Source of the DNA: Corynebacterium sp. UBA2622
GTDB lineage: Bacteria > Actinomycetota > Actinomycetes > Mycobacteriales > Mycobacteriaceae
DNA: 64,000 bases
Reading direction: 5' to 3'
NCBI RefSeq assembly: GCF_002339505.1
Contig: NZ_DDJO01000002.1
Span: 6,125 to 70,124, forward strand
Every line of letters starts with the position of its first letter. The first letter of the stretch is position 1. Position numbers and translations under genes: made by a program. Below are positions 1 through 10,707 of this stretch, in pieces. The notes beneath the pieces were generated by a model, which did not search any database, was not told the DNA's origin, and saw only the letters and a program-made list of their open reading frames with translations.

Positions 1-21
1 CCCGCCGTAGGCTGGCCCGCA

Positions 22-51
22 ATGGTTTGCCCACCGGAAGGACACCGATGA
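22..51 (+). CDS. possible 9-codon leaderless upstream ORF
   Basis: An ATG at 22 opens a nine-codon frame (MVCPPEGHR) whose TGA at 49-51 overlaps the next ATG (48) as ATGA. A TANNNT box (TAGGCT, 8-13) stands 8 nt before it, the geometry of a leaderless start. Translation is inferred; it could simply be the 5' leader of the next gene, and the window edge hides the context. Confidence 0.2.
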   Translation: MVCPPEGHR

Positions 52-716
52 GACAGTTCGTCCACCCGCGCCACCGCGCGCCCGCGGCCGCCGGCGTCCT
101 GCTCGCCGCCGCCCTGACCACCCTCGGCCGCCTCATCCCCGCCGGTTCAGCCACCACCTGGACCTTCGTAGCTGCCCTCGTCCTCGCCGTGCTCGCGGGA
201 TTCTTGGCGCGGTTCCGCCCGACAGGGCAGCACGCTTACCGACGCTTCCTCCCCGGCGCATTCGCCTTCATCGCCCTCTCCTCGGCCGCCGCCGCGCTGA
301 CAGGAACGATGGCGGCGGTGGCGCGGATGACCCGTGACCCCATGTACTCCGTCCTCGATGACATTTTCATCGCCGCCCACGAGGCGGGCTTCGTCATGGG
401 TGACATCGGGGTCCCCTACGTGTCCGAGCCACCCGCGGCCACCGCCGGGGAAATCCTCTCCATATTCATTCTCCTTCTGTTCGCCCTGGCGGTGGCGGGA
501 ATCTTCGGGGCGGCCGTCGGGGTGTCTCGCGGCAGCGCACGCCCCCTCGGGGTTCTCGCTGGGTCTGCGGTCGCGGCCGTCGCCGCTGCGACCGCCACGG
601 CGGTGCTGCTTGCGAGCTGGGTGCCCTTCGTCTGGCTGCCGATCTACGCCCTGGGGGCGGGTTCCGCAATCGTTCTTGCGGGTTCCGCATGGGTCCTCGC
701 CCGAGGGCCGCAGTAG
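48..716 (+). CDS. hypothetical multi-pass membrane protein
   Basis: A 222-residue protein that I do not recognise. About six hydrophobic segments are visible (roughly residues 13-31, 36-55, 68-90, 135-158, 165-188 and 195-217), with a longer polar loop at about 91-134 that includes several acidic residues. The start is the ATG at 48 because GGAAGGA (36-42) lies 5 nt upstream; a TTG at 27 in the same frame is a weaker alternative. It converges with the TRIC-family gene, separated by only 13 bp. No enzymatic motif is seen, so only an integral membrane location is supported. Confidence 0.7.
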   Translation: MRQFVHPRHRAPAAAGVLLAAALTTLGRLIPAGSATTWTFVAALVLAVLAGFLARFRPTGQHAYRRFLPGAFAFIALSSAAAALTGTMAAVARMTRDPMYSVLDDIFIAAHEAGFVMGDIGVPYVSEPPAATAGEILSIFILLLFALAVAGIFGAAVGVSRGSARPLGVLAGSAVAAVAAATATAVLLASWVPFVWLPIYALGAGSAIVLAGSAWVLARGPQ

Positions 717-729
717 CCCCCGGGGCCGG

Positions 730-1491
730 TTACTCCCCCGAGCCGCGCGTGCGGCGGAACTGCTTCAACCCCCGGTACGCCCGGCGCGCCCCGGGGATCT
801 TCCGGCCCCGCTCGTAGACGTAGCCCCTGACCTCCTCGCGCGGGTTGCGCGTTTTGACCTCGTCCTCGTCGTACTCGTAGATGGGCAGACCCCACCCCTT
901 CTTCAGCGAGACCAGGCGGGTACCCAGCACGACGGCCACGGTGGCCAGGACGATGATCCAGCCCGTCACTCCCAGCCACATGAGAGCCCACCACACGATC
1001 GTGCCGATCACCGCGGTGGAGGCGTACATCTCGTGGCGGAACACGAGCGGGATGCGGTCGGAAAGTACGTCGCGCATCACGCCGCCGGAGACACCGGTGG
1101 TCACGGCGGCCACGCAGCAGATGAGGAAACCGTGCCCCTGCGACAGCGCGACCTGGATACCCACGACCACGAACGCCGCCAGACCGATCGCGTCGGCGAC
1201 GAGGAAGAAGCGGCGCAGCTGATACATCAACCAGCTCAACCGCACCGTGAGCACGGAGGCGATGATCACCACCCACAGGTAGCGCGGCTCCTCCACCCAT
1301 GTCAGCGGGTACGCGCCGAGGAGGATGTCGCGCACCGTGCCGCCCCCGAGGGCCGTCAGGGCACCGAGGGCTACCACCCCGAACCAGTCCATGCGCATCC
1401 GCCCGGCGGTCACCGCTGCGGTCATTGCCTCGGCGATGATGCCGACAACGAAGAGGACCTTGATCAGCGCGGAAACGTCGAAACCGTGCAT
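730..1491 (-). CDS. TRIC-family (UPF0126/YadS-like) trimeric cation channel protein
   Basis: A 253-residue membrane protein with two homologous halves of three helices plus a seventh, as in the UPF0126/TRIC family. Each half carries the hallmark glycine-arginine turn: GGGTVRD in the first and GGVMRD in the second. Family members form homotrimeric monovalent cation channels; the physiological role in bacteria is unsettled. A charged cytoplasmic C-terminal tail follows residue ~200. The ATG overlaps the xth stop codon by 1 nt (TGATG), so the two genes are probably translationally coupled in one operon. Confidence 0.85.
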   Translation of the reverse strand: MHGFDVSALIKVLFVVGIIAEAMTAAVTAGRMRMDWFGVVALGALTALGGGTVRDILLGAYPLTWVEEPRYLWVVIIASVLTVRLSWLMYQLRRFFLVADAIGLAAFVVVGIQVALSQGHGFLICCVAAVTTGVSGGVMRDVLSDRIPLVFRHEMYASTAVIGTIVWWALMWLGVTGWIIVLATVAVVLGTRLVSLKKGWGLPIYEYDEDEVKTRNPREEVRGYVYERGRKIPGARRAYRGLKQFRRTRGSGE

Positions 1492-2405
1492 CAGCTGTAC
1501 GTCACCAGCAGGGGCGAGTGGTCGGACCAGCGCTGTTCCACCGTCGGGGCCTTGTCCACCCACGTGTGCGTCGCGCTCTCGTGCATCTCCGCGGTGGCCG
1601 CCTGGTAGTCGATGCGCCATCCGGCATCGTTGTTGAAGGCCTGCCCCCGGTAGGTCCACCACGTGTAGGGGGCGTCGTCGGGCCGGAGCCTCCGGGCGAC
1701 ATCGAACCACTTCGGCTCCGCCGCGGCTTCACGATGCCCCTCCGACACGTACTCCACGGCCCCCGCCCAGCCGTACTCCAGCTTCGCCTCGAGATCCTGC
1801 GCCTCGTCATCGGGGAACGTGCCGAACACCGCGTCCATGAAGGCCCGCTCGTCGGGGAGGAAGCCCGACTTGGTGCGGTTGGTGCGCCAGTTCTTCAGGT
1901 CCTCCCGGCGGTGGCAGATGTTCCAGTCCCCTCCGATGACCATGCGCGGGTGGCGCTCGGCCCACTCGTGCAGCAGCACCTCGAAGCGGTCGAGGAAGGC
2001 GTACTTCTCGTCCTGCTTCGCGGTGCCGGCCGAGCCGGAGGGGAGATAGAGGGAGGCGACGCGGGTGCCGTCGAGAAGCGAGCCGGCGATGAACCTGCCG
2101 GCGTCCTCGAATCCCGGAATGCCGATCTCGACGTCGGTGAGGGGCTCGCGGCTGAGGATGCCCACCCCGGCCCGGCCCTTCGCACCCGGCGTCTCGGCGG
2201 GCGCGACGACGAGGTGCCAGCCGTTGTGCAGCGCGGGATGCAGCGCCTCGACGGCCTGCGGGCCGGAGGCGCGGACCTCCTGGAGGAGGACGACGTCGGC
2301 CTCCGTCTCCTTCAACCACGCCAGCATCCCCCGGTTGTTGTCGCTGCGAACCTTCGTGGCCGCGCGGATCCCGTTGACGTTGACGGACGCGATGGTGAGA
2401 CTCAT
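1491..2405 (-). CDS. xth: exodeoxyribonuclease III (AP endonuclease)
   Basis: A 304-residue exonuclease III-type AP endonuclease for base-excision repair. The EEP-fold landmarks are present: VNVNGIRA near the N-terminus, LLQEVRA with the metal-binding Glu, GGDWNICH with the catalytic Asp-Asn, and SDHSPL near the C-terminus with the catalytic Asp-His. I place the start at the ATG (2405), which gives a normal N-terminus and an AGGG about 8 nt upstream; an in-frame GTG lies at 2414. It is the first gene of a two-gene unit with the TRIC channel and diverges from icd. Confidence 0.92.
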   Translation of the reverse strand: MSLTIASVNVNGIRAATKVRSDNNRGMLAWLKETEADVVLLQEVRASGPQAVEALHPALHNGWHLVVAPAETPGAKGRAGVGILSREPLTDVEIGIPGFEDAGRFIAGSLLDGTRVASLYLPSGSAGTAKQDEKYAFLDRFEVLLHEWAERHPRMVIGGDWNICHRREDLKNWRTNRTKSGFLPDERAFMDAVFGTFPDDEAQDLEAKLEYGWAGAVEYVSEGHREAAAEPKWFDVARRLRPDDAPYTWWTYRGQAFNNDAGWRIDYQAATAEMHESATHTWVDKAPTVEQRWSDHSPLLVTYS

Positions 2406-2488
2406 GCCGAACACCCTACAGACCGGTCCGGCAGGCTCCGAAGACGGCGGTGACGCACCTCATACCACACTGGAGGGCCGGGTAAAGG

Positions 2489-2494
2489 TATTCT
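2489..2494 (+). promoter_or_regulatory. probable icd -10 box
   Basis: TATTCT fits the actinobacterial TANNNT -10. It would start transcription near 2501 and give icd a ~35-nt leader containing GAGGAG. No clear -35 is seen. Confidence 0.45.
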
Positions 2495-2535
2495 GTTCTT
2501 TTGGATTGTCACCAGACACTTAGAGGAGCAAAATA

Positions 2536-4749
<2,214 letters not shown>

Positions 4750-4762
4750 GTTGTTCTGGTGA

Positions 4763-4800
4763 AGGTGCCCCCGGTCTTCGGCCGGGGGCACCTGTTTTTT
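4763..4800 (+). terminator. Rho-independent terminator of icd
   Basis: A 12-bp perfect stem (AGGTGCCCCCGG paired with its complement ending at 4793) with a short loop, then a run of six T at 4795-4800. It lies inside the C-terminal reading frame of the convergent gene at 4665-5714. Confidence 0.92.
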
Positions 4801-5721
4801 GCGGGGTGTTCGGGGCCGTGACTGGCCGTGACTGGCACAAATGAGCGCCTATAAATGAACTCCCCCGGTGAATGCTCGATGACAACCGGGGAATACCTCA
4901 GGAAGTAATAGCCGGCGTTGGCGGTGCGTTTCTTCCGGTTGAACTCCCGCTGCCGGGTGCGCTCTGCCTCCGGCCCGCGATACTTCACCGCGCCGTCGAT
5001 CTCTATGATCAGCCAGTCCTCCACCAGAATGTCGGCCCTGAACCCGCAGATGGGGTGCTGGACACGGATGGGCCCGATGCCCGCCTGAATGAGCAGGCCG
5101 CGGGCGAGGGACTCGTACGGGGAGTCGGACACGGCGACGGAGTGCTCCACGCAACGCCTCACCGTCGCTATGCCCTTGACCCGCCCCATGGAGGCGACCG
5201 CCGAACGGATGTCCGCGAAGGAGACAGCATTCCGCCGCAGCCAGTCGGCGCCGACCAATCCCTCCAAAAACCCGTGGTACCGGGCGATATCCGCGAAGGT
5301 CCGCACCGGTGTCGAAACAGCGACACCTTCAGCGGTATCGACTTCCCCCTCAACCAAACCGGAGCGGCGGAAGGTGTGCCGGCCATCCCCTGCCCGCAAC
5401 GGCGACGACCCTCTGCCGCGGAGGGTGAGTTCAATCGTTTCGGGGGCGAGGGGAACAACCCACATGCCCAGCAGCCTGGCGGCGGATCGCCCGACCAGAA
5501 CCGCCCCCCTGCTGGTGCGGCCCGCCGCGTACACCTCCAGCCAGCGTCTCTCGTGATCGGAGAGCGATACCCACCGCTCCAGCGGAACGACCACCCGGCG
5601 GGCCACCTCAACCATCAAACCCGAGGCCACCGCGTCCCACACATGCGCGTCGGCACGGTCCACCTCCCGGAGGTTCACCACGAGCCCACGAAGTTCGCCA
5701 CGTTCAACCCCCATGCCCCAT

Positions 5722-5737
5722 TAGACCCCTCGGTCCA
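5722..5737 (+). promoter_or_regulatory. McbR-like operator upstream of metY (distal)
   Basis: TAGAC-N6-GTCCA matches nine of ten fixed bases of the corynebacterial McbR consensus TAGAC-N6-GTCTA as I recall it. It sits about 105 bp before metY and just upstream of the divergent AbiEi-like gene. Confidence 0.5.
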
Positions 5738-5794
5738 CCTCCGGGTTCCCCAGCCGATTTATATTCACACAAACCGCCAGCTCAGACCCGTTAG

Positions 5795-5810
5795 TAGACA
5801 GCTTGGTACA
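5795..5810 (+). promoter_or_regulatory. McbR-like operator upstream of metY (proximal)
   Basis: TAGAC-N6-GTACA has one perfect half-site and three of five matches in the other. It lies 20 bp upstream of the metY -10 box, a sensible position for repression. metY is an McbR target in C. glutamicum. Confidence 0.55.
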
Positions 5811-5829
5811 CAGCATCCGTGACTCCGGT

Positions 5830-5835
5830 TACATT
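5830..5835 (+). promoter_or_regulatory. metY -10 box, leaderless start
   Basis: TACATT ends 6 nt before the metY ATG, so transcription should begin at or next to the start codon. No Shine-Dalgarno sequence is present, which agrees. Confidence 0.55.
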
Positions 5836-5841
5836 GTGGCC

Positions 5842-7164
5842 ATGGCGAAATACGACAACACACAAGCAGCCGAGTGGGGATTCGACACCCGCTCGATCCA
5901 CGCGGGCCAGGCCGTCGACTCCGACCACGGTGCCCGCAACCAGCCGATCTACATGACGTCGTCGTACGTGTTCGAGGACGCGCAGCACGCCGCGAACCGC
6001 TTCGACCTCTCGGACCCGGGGCCGATCTACACGCGCATCACCAACCCGACGCAGCAGGCGCTCGAGGACCGGATCGCCAGCCTCGAGGGTGGCGTGGCCG
6101 CCGTCGCCTTCGCATCGGGCATGGCCGCGGAGACCGCGGCGATCACCACCCTTGCATCGGCGGGAGACCACATCGTCACCTCCCCGCGCCTCTACGGCGG
6201 GACGGAGACCCTGTTCGGTGTCACGCTGAAGCGCCTGGGCATCGACGTCACCTTCGTCGACAACCCCGACGACCCGGAGTCGTGGCAGGCGGCGGCCCGG
6301 CCGAACACCCGGGCGTTCTTCGGCGAGACCTTCGGCAACCCGGTCGCGGACGTGCTGGACATCCCGGCCGTGGCGGAGGTCGCGCACCGCAACGGTGTGC
6401 CGCTCATCGTGGACAACACCGTTGCGACCGCAGCCCTGATCCGCCCCCTCGAGCACGGTGCGGACATCGTCATCGCGTCCACCACGAAGTTCTACACCGG
6501 CAACGGCGCCGCCATCGGCGGTGTGCTCGTCGACGGAGGGACATTCGACTGGACCGTCGAGCGCGACGGCGCCCCAGTCTTCCCCTACTTTGTCACCCCC
6601 GACCCCGCCTACCACGGCCTGAGGTACGCGGACCTGGGTGAGGCCGCCTTCGCCGTGAAGGCGCGGGCGGGGACGCTTCGTGACACGGGCGCCGCCATCT
6701 CCCCCTTCAACGCCTGGGTCGCCCTGCAGGGTCTGGACACCCTCGGCCTTCGCCTCGAGCGCCACAACGAGAACGCCCGGCAGGTCGCGGAGTTCCTCGC
6801 CCGCCACGAGAAGGTGGCCGGCGTGAACTATGCGGGCCTGCCCGATTCGCCCTACCGCGCCACCAAGGAGAAGCTCGGCCTGCGCCACACCGGCGCGGTG
6901 CTCTCCTTCGACATCGCCGGTGACCCCGACGACCGAACGCGGGCCTGGGCGTTCATCGACGCGCTCAAGCTCCACTCCAACCTGGCCAACATCGGCGACG
7001 TCCGCTCCCTGGTGGTGCACCCGGCCTCGACGACGCACTCGCAGTCCGATGCCGCGGGCCTGAAGCGCGCGGGAATCACGCAGGCCACGGTGCGCCTGTC
7101 GGTGGGCATCGAGGACATCCGGGACATCATCGCCGACCTGGAACGCGGCTTCGCGGCCATCTAG
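5842..7164 (+). CDS. metY: O-acetylhomoserine sulfhydrylase (aminocarboxypropyltransferase)
   Basis: A 440-residue PLP enzyme of the Cys/Met metabolism family. It makes homocysteine from O-acetylhomoserine and sulfide, the direct sulfhydrylation route to methionine. The PLP-binding lysine is K216 in ASTTKFYTGNG, and the conserved DNTVAT lies before it at about 191-196. The start at ATG 5842 (MAKYDN) aligns with my memory of C. glutamicum MetY and suits a leaderless mRNA. metX follows 5 bp later, so the two consecutive pathway steps are co-transcribed. Two McbR-like sites upstream suggest repression when methionine is plentiful. Confidence 0.95.
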   Translation: MAKYDNTQAAEWGFDTRSIHAGQAVDSDHGARNQPIYMTSSYVFEDAQHAANRFDLSDPGPIYTRITNPTQQALEDRIASLEGGVAAVAFASGMAAETAAITTLASAGDHIVTSPRLYGGTETLFGVTLKRLGIDVTFVDNPDDPESWQAAARPNTRAFFGETFGNPVADVLDIPAVAEVAHRNGVPLIVDNTVATAALIRPLEHGADIVIASTTKFYTGNGAAIGGVLVDGGTFDWTVERDGAPVFPYFVTPDPAYHGLRYADLGEAAFAVKARAGTLRDTGAAISPFNAWVALQGLDTLGLRLERHNENARQVAEFLARHEKVAGVNYAGLPDSPYRATKEKLGLRHTGAVLSFDIAGDPDDRTRAWAFIDALKLHSNLANIGDVRSLVVHPASTTHSQSDAAGLKRAGITQATVRLSVGIEDIRDIIADLERGFAAI

Positions 7165-7169
7165 CAGCC

Positions 7170-8234
7170 ATGGCAGCGTTGCACACGGTGGGGATAGGGG
7201 ACTTCCGGACGGAGGCGGGGGCGTCGATAAGCGGTGCGCACATTGCTTACCGACGCTGGGGTGACCCGGGCCGCGACGTCCTGCTGGTCGAGCACGCGCT
7301 GACCGGGGACTCCGATGCCGCCGAGTGGTGGAGCGGGGCGATCGGGCCGGGAAAGGCGCTGGACACGGACCGGTGGTGCGTGATCTGCACCAATGCCCTG
7401 GGCTCGTGCTACGGCTCGACCGGCCCCGCCAGCGGGCACCCGGACGGAGGCGTGTGGGGCTCGCGCTTCCCCGCCGTGTCCATCCGCGACCAGGTCCGCG
7501 CCGAGCGCGAGGCACTGAAACGCCTCGGGGTCACCCGCGTCCATGCGGTGCTCGGCGGCTCGATGGGCGGGGCGCGCACCCTCGAGTGGACGCTCATGTA
7601 CCCGGAGGCCGTCGCGTTCTCCTGCGTCATCGCGGTCTCGGCGCGCGCCAGCGCCTGGCAGATCGGCATCCAGGAGGCGCAGATCTCGGCCATTACCCGC
7701 GACCCTGACTGGCTCGGCGGGGACTACCACGGCACCGGCCGCTCCCCCGGTGCCGGCCTCGCGGCGGCGCGGCGGCTGGCCCACCTGACGTACCGCGGCG
7801 AACTGGAGATCGACGAGCGCTTCGGCACCGCCCCGCAGCCCGGGGAGAACCCGCTGGGCCCGTACCGCCGCGCGGACCAGCGCTTCGCGGTGCAGAGCTA
7901 CCTCGACCACCAAGGGCGCAAGCTCGTCGAGCGTTTCGACGCCGGCTCCTACGTCACCCTCACGGAGGCGCTCAACCGCCACGACGTCGGCCGGGGCCGG
8001 GGCGGGCTGAACAAGGCGCTCGCCTCGTCCACGGTGCCGACGATGGTGGTGGGCGTGGACACCGACATCCTCTACCCCTACCACCAGCAGGAACACATCT
8101 CCCGCAACCTGGGAAACCTACTCGCGATGGCGAAGCTGTCCAGCCCCGTGGGCCACGACGCGTTCCTCGTGGAGGAACGGCAGATGGACCGGATCCTGCG
8201 CCGCTTCATGGCCCTCACGGAGGCGGGTATCTAG
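7170..8234 (+). CDS. metX: homoserine O-acetyltransferase
   Basis: A 354-residue alpha/beta-hydrolase-fold enzyme that acetylates homoserine with acetyl-CoA to feed MetY. The catalytic triad is visible: S131 in the nucleophile elbow GGSMGG, an Asp in GVDTDILYP (297 or 299), and H329 in VGHDAF. It starts 5 bp after metY with no promoter between them. Its 3' end overlaps the convergent DUF3017 gene by 4 bp. Confidence 0.95.
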   Translation: MAALHTVGIGDFRTEAGASISGAHIAYRRWGDPGRDVLLVEHALTGDSDAAEWWSGAIGPGKALDTDRWCVICTNALGSCYGSTGPASGHPDGGVWGSRFPAVSIRDQVRAEREALKRLGVTRVHAVLGGSMGGARTLEWTLMYPEAVAFSCVIAVSARASAWQIGIQEAQISAITRDPDWLGGDYHGTGRSPGAGLAAARRLAHLTYRGELEIDERFGTAPQPGENPLGPYRRADQRFAVQSYLDHQGRKLVERFDAGSYVTLTEALNRHDVGRGRGGLNKALASSTVPTMVVGVDTDILYPYHQQEHISRNLGNLLAMAKLSSPVGHDAFLVEERQMDRILRRFMALTEAGI

Positions 8235-8578
8235 CTCCCCAGCGCGTCGACCGAGCCCGCCAGGAACATCATGGCGGCGCCGAGGGCGGAGCAGAACAGG
8301 GTGTCGAAGCGCCTCGAGCGCACGGCCACCAGCCCGATGACCTGCGAATCGCAGGCATAGCGCAGCACGGCGAGCCAGACCAGCGCGGCCCCGAGCGTGA
8401 AGGTGGCGCGCCGCCAGTGCTCGGTGGCGGAAAACAGCGCGGAAAGCGCGAACCCCACGACAAAGACCGCCGCCGCCACGCGCTGGGCCCACAGGGGCAG
8501 CGGCGAGCGGGGGTTGTCTATGTCGTGGGGGTTGTCCAGGGAAAGCCCCCCGGGGGCGTTAAACAAGCTGCTCTGCAC
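8231..8578 (-). CDS. DUF3017 family small membrane protein
   Basis: A 115-residue protein matching the actinobacterial DUF3017 family found beside folD (Rv3355c position in M. tuberculosis). About three hydrophobic segments follow a polar N-terminus: near residues 33-50, 57-73 and 93-110. Its function is unknown. The GTG start overlaps the end of folD by 20 nt; a TTG four codons later would shorten the overlap. It is expected to be co-transcribed with folD. Confidence 0.75.
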   Translation of the reverse strand: MQSSLFNAPGGLSLDNPHDIDNPRSPLPLWAQRVAAAVFVVGFALSALFSATEHWRRATFTLGAALVWLAVLRYACDSQVIGLVAVRSRRFDTLFCSALGAAMMFLAGSVDALGS

Positions 8579-9407
8579 GCTCCACGATGTTGCGGACCAG
8601 GAAGGTGCGGGTCATCGGGCCCACCCCGCCCGGGTTCGGGGAGACCCACGCGGCCTTCTCCCACACGTCCGGGTGCACGTCACCGACGGTCTTGCCGTCC
8701 ACGCGGGAGACCCCGACGTCGAGAACCGCCGCGCCCTCCTTGACCATGTCCGCGGTGATCATGTGCGGCTTGCCGGCCGCGGCGATGATCACGTCCGCCC
8801 GGCGCGTCTCCGCGGCGAGATCCTTCGTGCCGGTGTGGCACAGCACGGTGGTGGCGTTGACCTTCTTGGTGGTCAGCATCAGGGAAATCGGCCGGCCCAC
8901 GGTCACGCCGCGGCCGATGACGCAGACGATCGCCCCGTTCAGCTCCACGCCGAAGCGTTCGAGGAGCTGGATCGAGCCGTTCGGGGTACACGGCAGCGGG
9001 GCGGGCTCGTTGAGCACGAGCTTGCCCAGGTTGACCGGGTGGAGGCCGTCGGCGTCCTTGTCCGGGTCGATGAGCTCGAGGATGCGGTTTTCATCCAGGT
9101 GCTTCGGAAGCGGCAGCTGAACGATGTAGCCGGTGACGGCCGGGTCGTTGTTCAGGTCGTCGATAAGCTTCTCCAGCTCCTCCTGCGTGGTGTCGCCCGG
9201 CAGCTCCTTCATGATGGACGCGATGCCGAGCTCGGCGCAGTCGCGGTGCTTCATGCGCACGTAGTTCTGGCTCGCCGGATCCTCGCCGACCAGCACCGTG
9301 GCCAGCCCCGGCGTGACCCCCCTCGCCTTCAGCGCCTTCACGCGCTGCTTCAGGTCCGCGAAAATCTCCTCGCGGTAGAGCTTGCCGTCCAATGTCTTCG
9401 CAGTCAC
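8559..9407 (-). CDS. folD: bifunctional methylenetetrahydrofolate dehydrogenase/cyclohydrolase
   Basis: A 282-residue FolD that interconverts 5,10-methylene-, methenyl- and 10-formyl-tetrahydrofolate in one-carbon metabolism. Typical motifs are GYIVQLPLPKHLD in the active site, the NADP-binding loop GRGVTVGRP, and the C-terminal PNPGGVGPMT. I choose the GTG at 9407 (MTAKTLDG) because it matches the C. glutamicum N-terminus from memory and lies 7 nt after a good -10; an ATG at 9416 is the alternative. The DUF3017 gene follows in the same unit. Confidence 0.94.
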   Translation of the reverse strand: MTAKTLDGKLYREEIFADLKQRVKALKARGVTPGLATVLVGEDPASQNYVRMKHRDCAELGIASIMKELPGDTTQEELEKLIDDLNNDPAVTGYIVQLPLPKHLDENRILELIDPDKDADGLHPVNLGKLVLNEPAPLPCTPNGSIQLLERFGVELNGAIVCVIGRGVTVGRPISLMLTTKKVNATTVLCHTGTKDLAAETRRADVIIAAAGKPHMITADMVKEGAAVLDVGVSRVDGKTVGDVHPDVWEKAAWVSPNPGGVGPMTRTFLVRNIVERAEQLV

Positions 9408-9414
9408 GCCCACC

Positions 9415-9424
9415 ATCCTAGACT
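9415..9424. promoter_or_regulatory. overlapping divergent -10 boxes of folD and trmL
   Basis: On the minus strand TAGGAT (9420-9415) ends 7 nt before the folD GTG. On the plus strand TAGACT (9419-9424) ends 8 nt before the trmL GTG. The two hexamers share 2 bp, so both genes appear leaderless and their RNA polymerases would exclude each other. Confidence 0.5.
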
Positions 9425-9432
9425 TGGGGCCC

Positions 9433-9903
9433 GTGTGCGCACTCCACGTCATCTTCGACAACCCGGTGATTCCGCCCAACACGGGCAACGCCATCCGCAT
9501 GTGCGCCGGGACGGGTGCGACGCTGCACCTCGTCGAGCCGCTCGGCTTCGACCTCAGCGAGAAGCACCTGCGCCGCGCCGGGCTGGACTACCACGACCTC
9601 GCGCACGTCGTCGTCCACGCCGACATCGACGCATGCTTTGCGACGCTCCCGGGCGCGCGCATCTTCGCCTTCACCACCCAGGCCACGACCCGCTACCACG
9701 ACGTGGCCTACCGTGACGGCGACGCCCTGCTCTTCGGCACCGAGCCGACGGGCCTGCCCCGCGAGCACTCCCACCACCCCCGCGTGACGAAGCGGCTGCG
9801 GGTGCCGATGCTGCCCGGGCGGCGCTCCATGAACCTCTCCAACACCGCCGCCGTGGCCACCTACGAGGCCTGGCGGCAGCTCGGATTCGCGGGCGGGGTT
9901 TAG
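9433..9903 (+). CDS. trmL: tRNA (cytidine(34)-2'-O)-methyltransferase, TrmL/SpoU type
   Basis: A 156-residue minimal SPOUT methyltransferase expected to 2'-O-methylate the wobble nucleotide of certain leucine tRNAs using SAM. The three family motifs are clear: NTGNAIRMCAGTGA near residue 15, LLFGTEPTGLP in the middle, and the trefoil-knot motif PGRRSMNLSNTAAV near the C-terminus. The GTG start (9433) gives the usual short N-terminus MCALHVIFDNP. It is divergent from folD through overlapping promoters. Confidence 0.9.
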   Translation: MCALHVIFDNPVIPPNTGNAIRMCAGTGATLHLVEPLGFDLSEKHLRRAGLDYHDLAHVVVHADIDACFATLPGARIFAFTTQATTRYHDVAYRDGDALLFGTEPTGLPREHSHHPRVTKRLRVPMLPGRRSMNLSNTAAVATYEAWRQLGFAGGV

Positions 9904-9912
9904 AAGCGGGGG

Positions 9913-10689
9913 CTAGAGTTTCGCGAGCGCCTGCATCTGCTCGACGCGCCCCAGCGGCCCGCGGAGGTCGTGGAGCGTGGTGGACGTGACGCCCGCGCCG
10001 GCGGGCCCCCACCTGTTGCTCGCCTCGAGCCCGGTCCACTCCCCCTCGGGGTGCCGGTACATGTGCACCGTCAGGTCGACGTTGGGGAAGGCCCACTCGC
10101 GGGGGCTGCGCTTGGCGGTGACACCGTTTGCCGTGTCGATGCGGCTGAAGTACTCCGCCAGGGCGATGCGCTCGTCCGCGTCGACGATCCGGGTGGGCGA
10201 GGTGAACCAGGCGAAGAACTCCCCCTCCGGCAGGCCCGTGACCTTCCGGCCCGTGAGCTGGCGGATGTAGCCGCCGTCCCAGGTGTCGGAGAAGCGCTGG
10301 TCGTCGCACTCATCCGGCAGGGGGAATGTCTGCGCGGCAGGATCGGCGACGTCAGCGGTGTCCTGCGGGGCTAGGTACCAGATGCGCGCGACGACGGCCG
10401 GGCGACCCGCCAGCTCGACCGTCACCTCCACCAGCTCAATCTTCTTGCCGGGGCGGAGGGTCTCCACGCTCACCCGCGCCTCCTCCAGCGGCAGGCGGCC
10501 CAGGATGTCGTACGACACGCGCGCCAATTTCTTAGTATCGCCCTCCGGGCGGCAGCGCTCGGCGACGTGGACCACCAGGCCGGCCAACGCGGCGAAGTGG
10601 TAATCCTCGGGCGACCATGCGCCCTCGCAGTTGATGGTGGGCGCGTAGGTGTCGGTGCCGGTGCGGGTGAAGTAGTGCTCCTCTGCCAT
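9913..10689 (-). CDS. acyl-CoA thioesterase family protein (double hot-dog)
   Basis: A 258-residue protein with the layout of TesB-like double hot-dog thioesterases. The N-terminal half has a substrate-shielding region near EGAWSPEDYHFAALAG, and the C-terminal half contains the hot-dog strand DVDLTVHMYRHPEGEW-like region with WTGLEASNRWGPAG near residues 215-235. Such enzymes hydrolyse acyl-CoA; the substrate cannot be told. The ATG at 10689 has AAAGGA 8 nt upstream. It lies next to the 104-bp repeat array, which occupies its whole upstream region. Confidence 0.75.
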   Translation of the reverse strand: MAEEHYFTRTGTDTYAPTINCEGAWSPEDYHFAALAGLVVHVAERCRPEGDTKKLARVSYDILGRLPLEEARVSVETLRPGKKIELVEVTVELAGRPAVVARIWYLAPQDTADVADPAAQTFPLPDECDDQRFSDTWDGGYIRQLTGRKVTGLPEGEFFAWFTSPTRIVDADERIALAEYFSRIDTANGVTAKRSPREWAFPNVDLTVHMYRHPEGEWTGLEASNRWGPAGAGVTSTTLHDLRGPLGRVEQMQALAKL

Positions 10690-10707
10690 GTGCGGCGTCC
10701 TTTCTTT

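Noticed and set aside
5738..5841. SAM riboswitch before metY
   Set aside because: The predicted transcript is leaderless; no stem-loop leader can be formed.
9419..9434. McbR site before trmL (TAGAC half-site)
   Set aside because: Only the left half is present; the same bases are better explained as the trmL -10 box.
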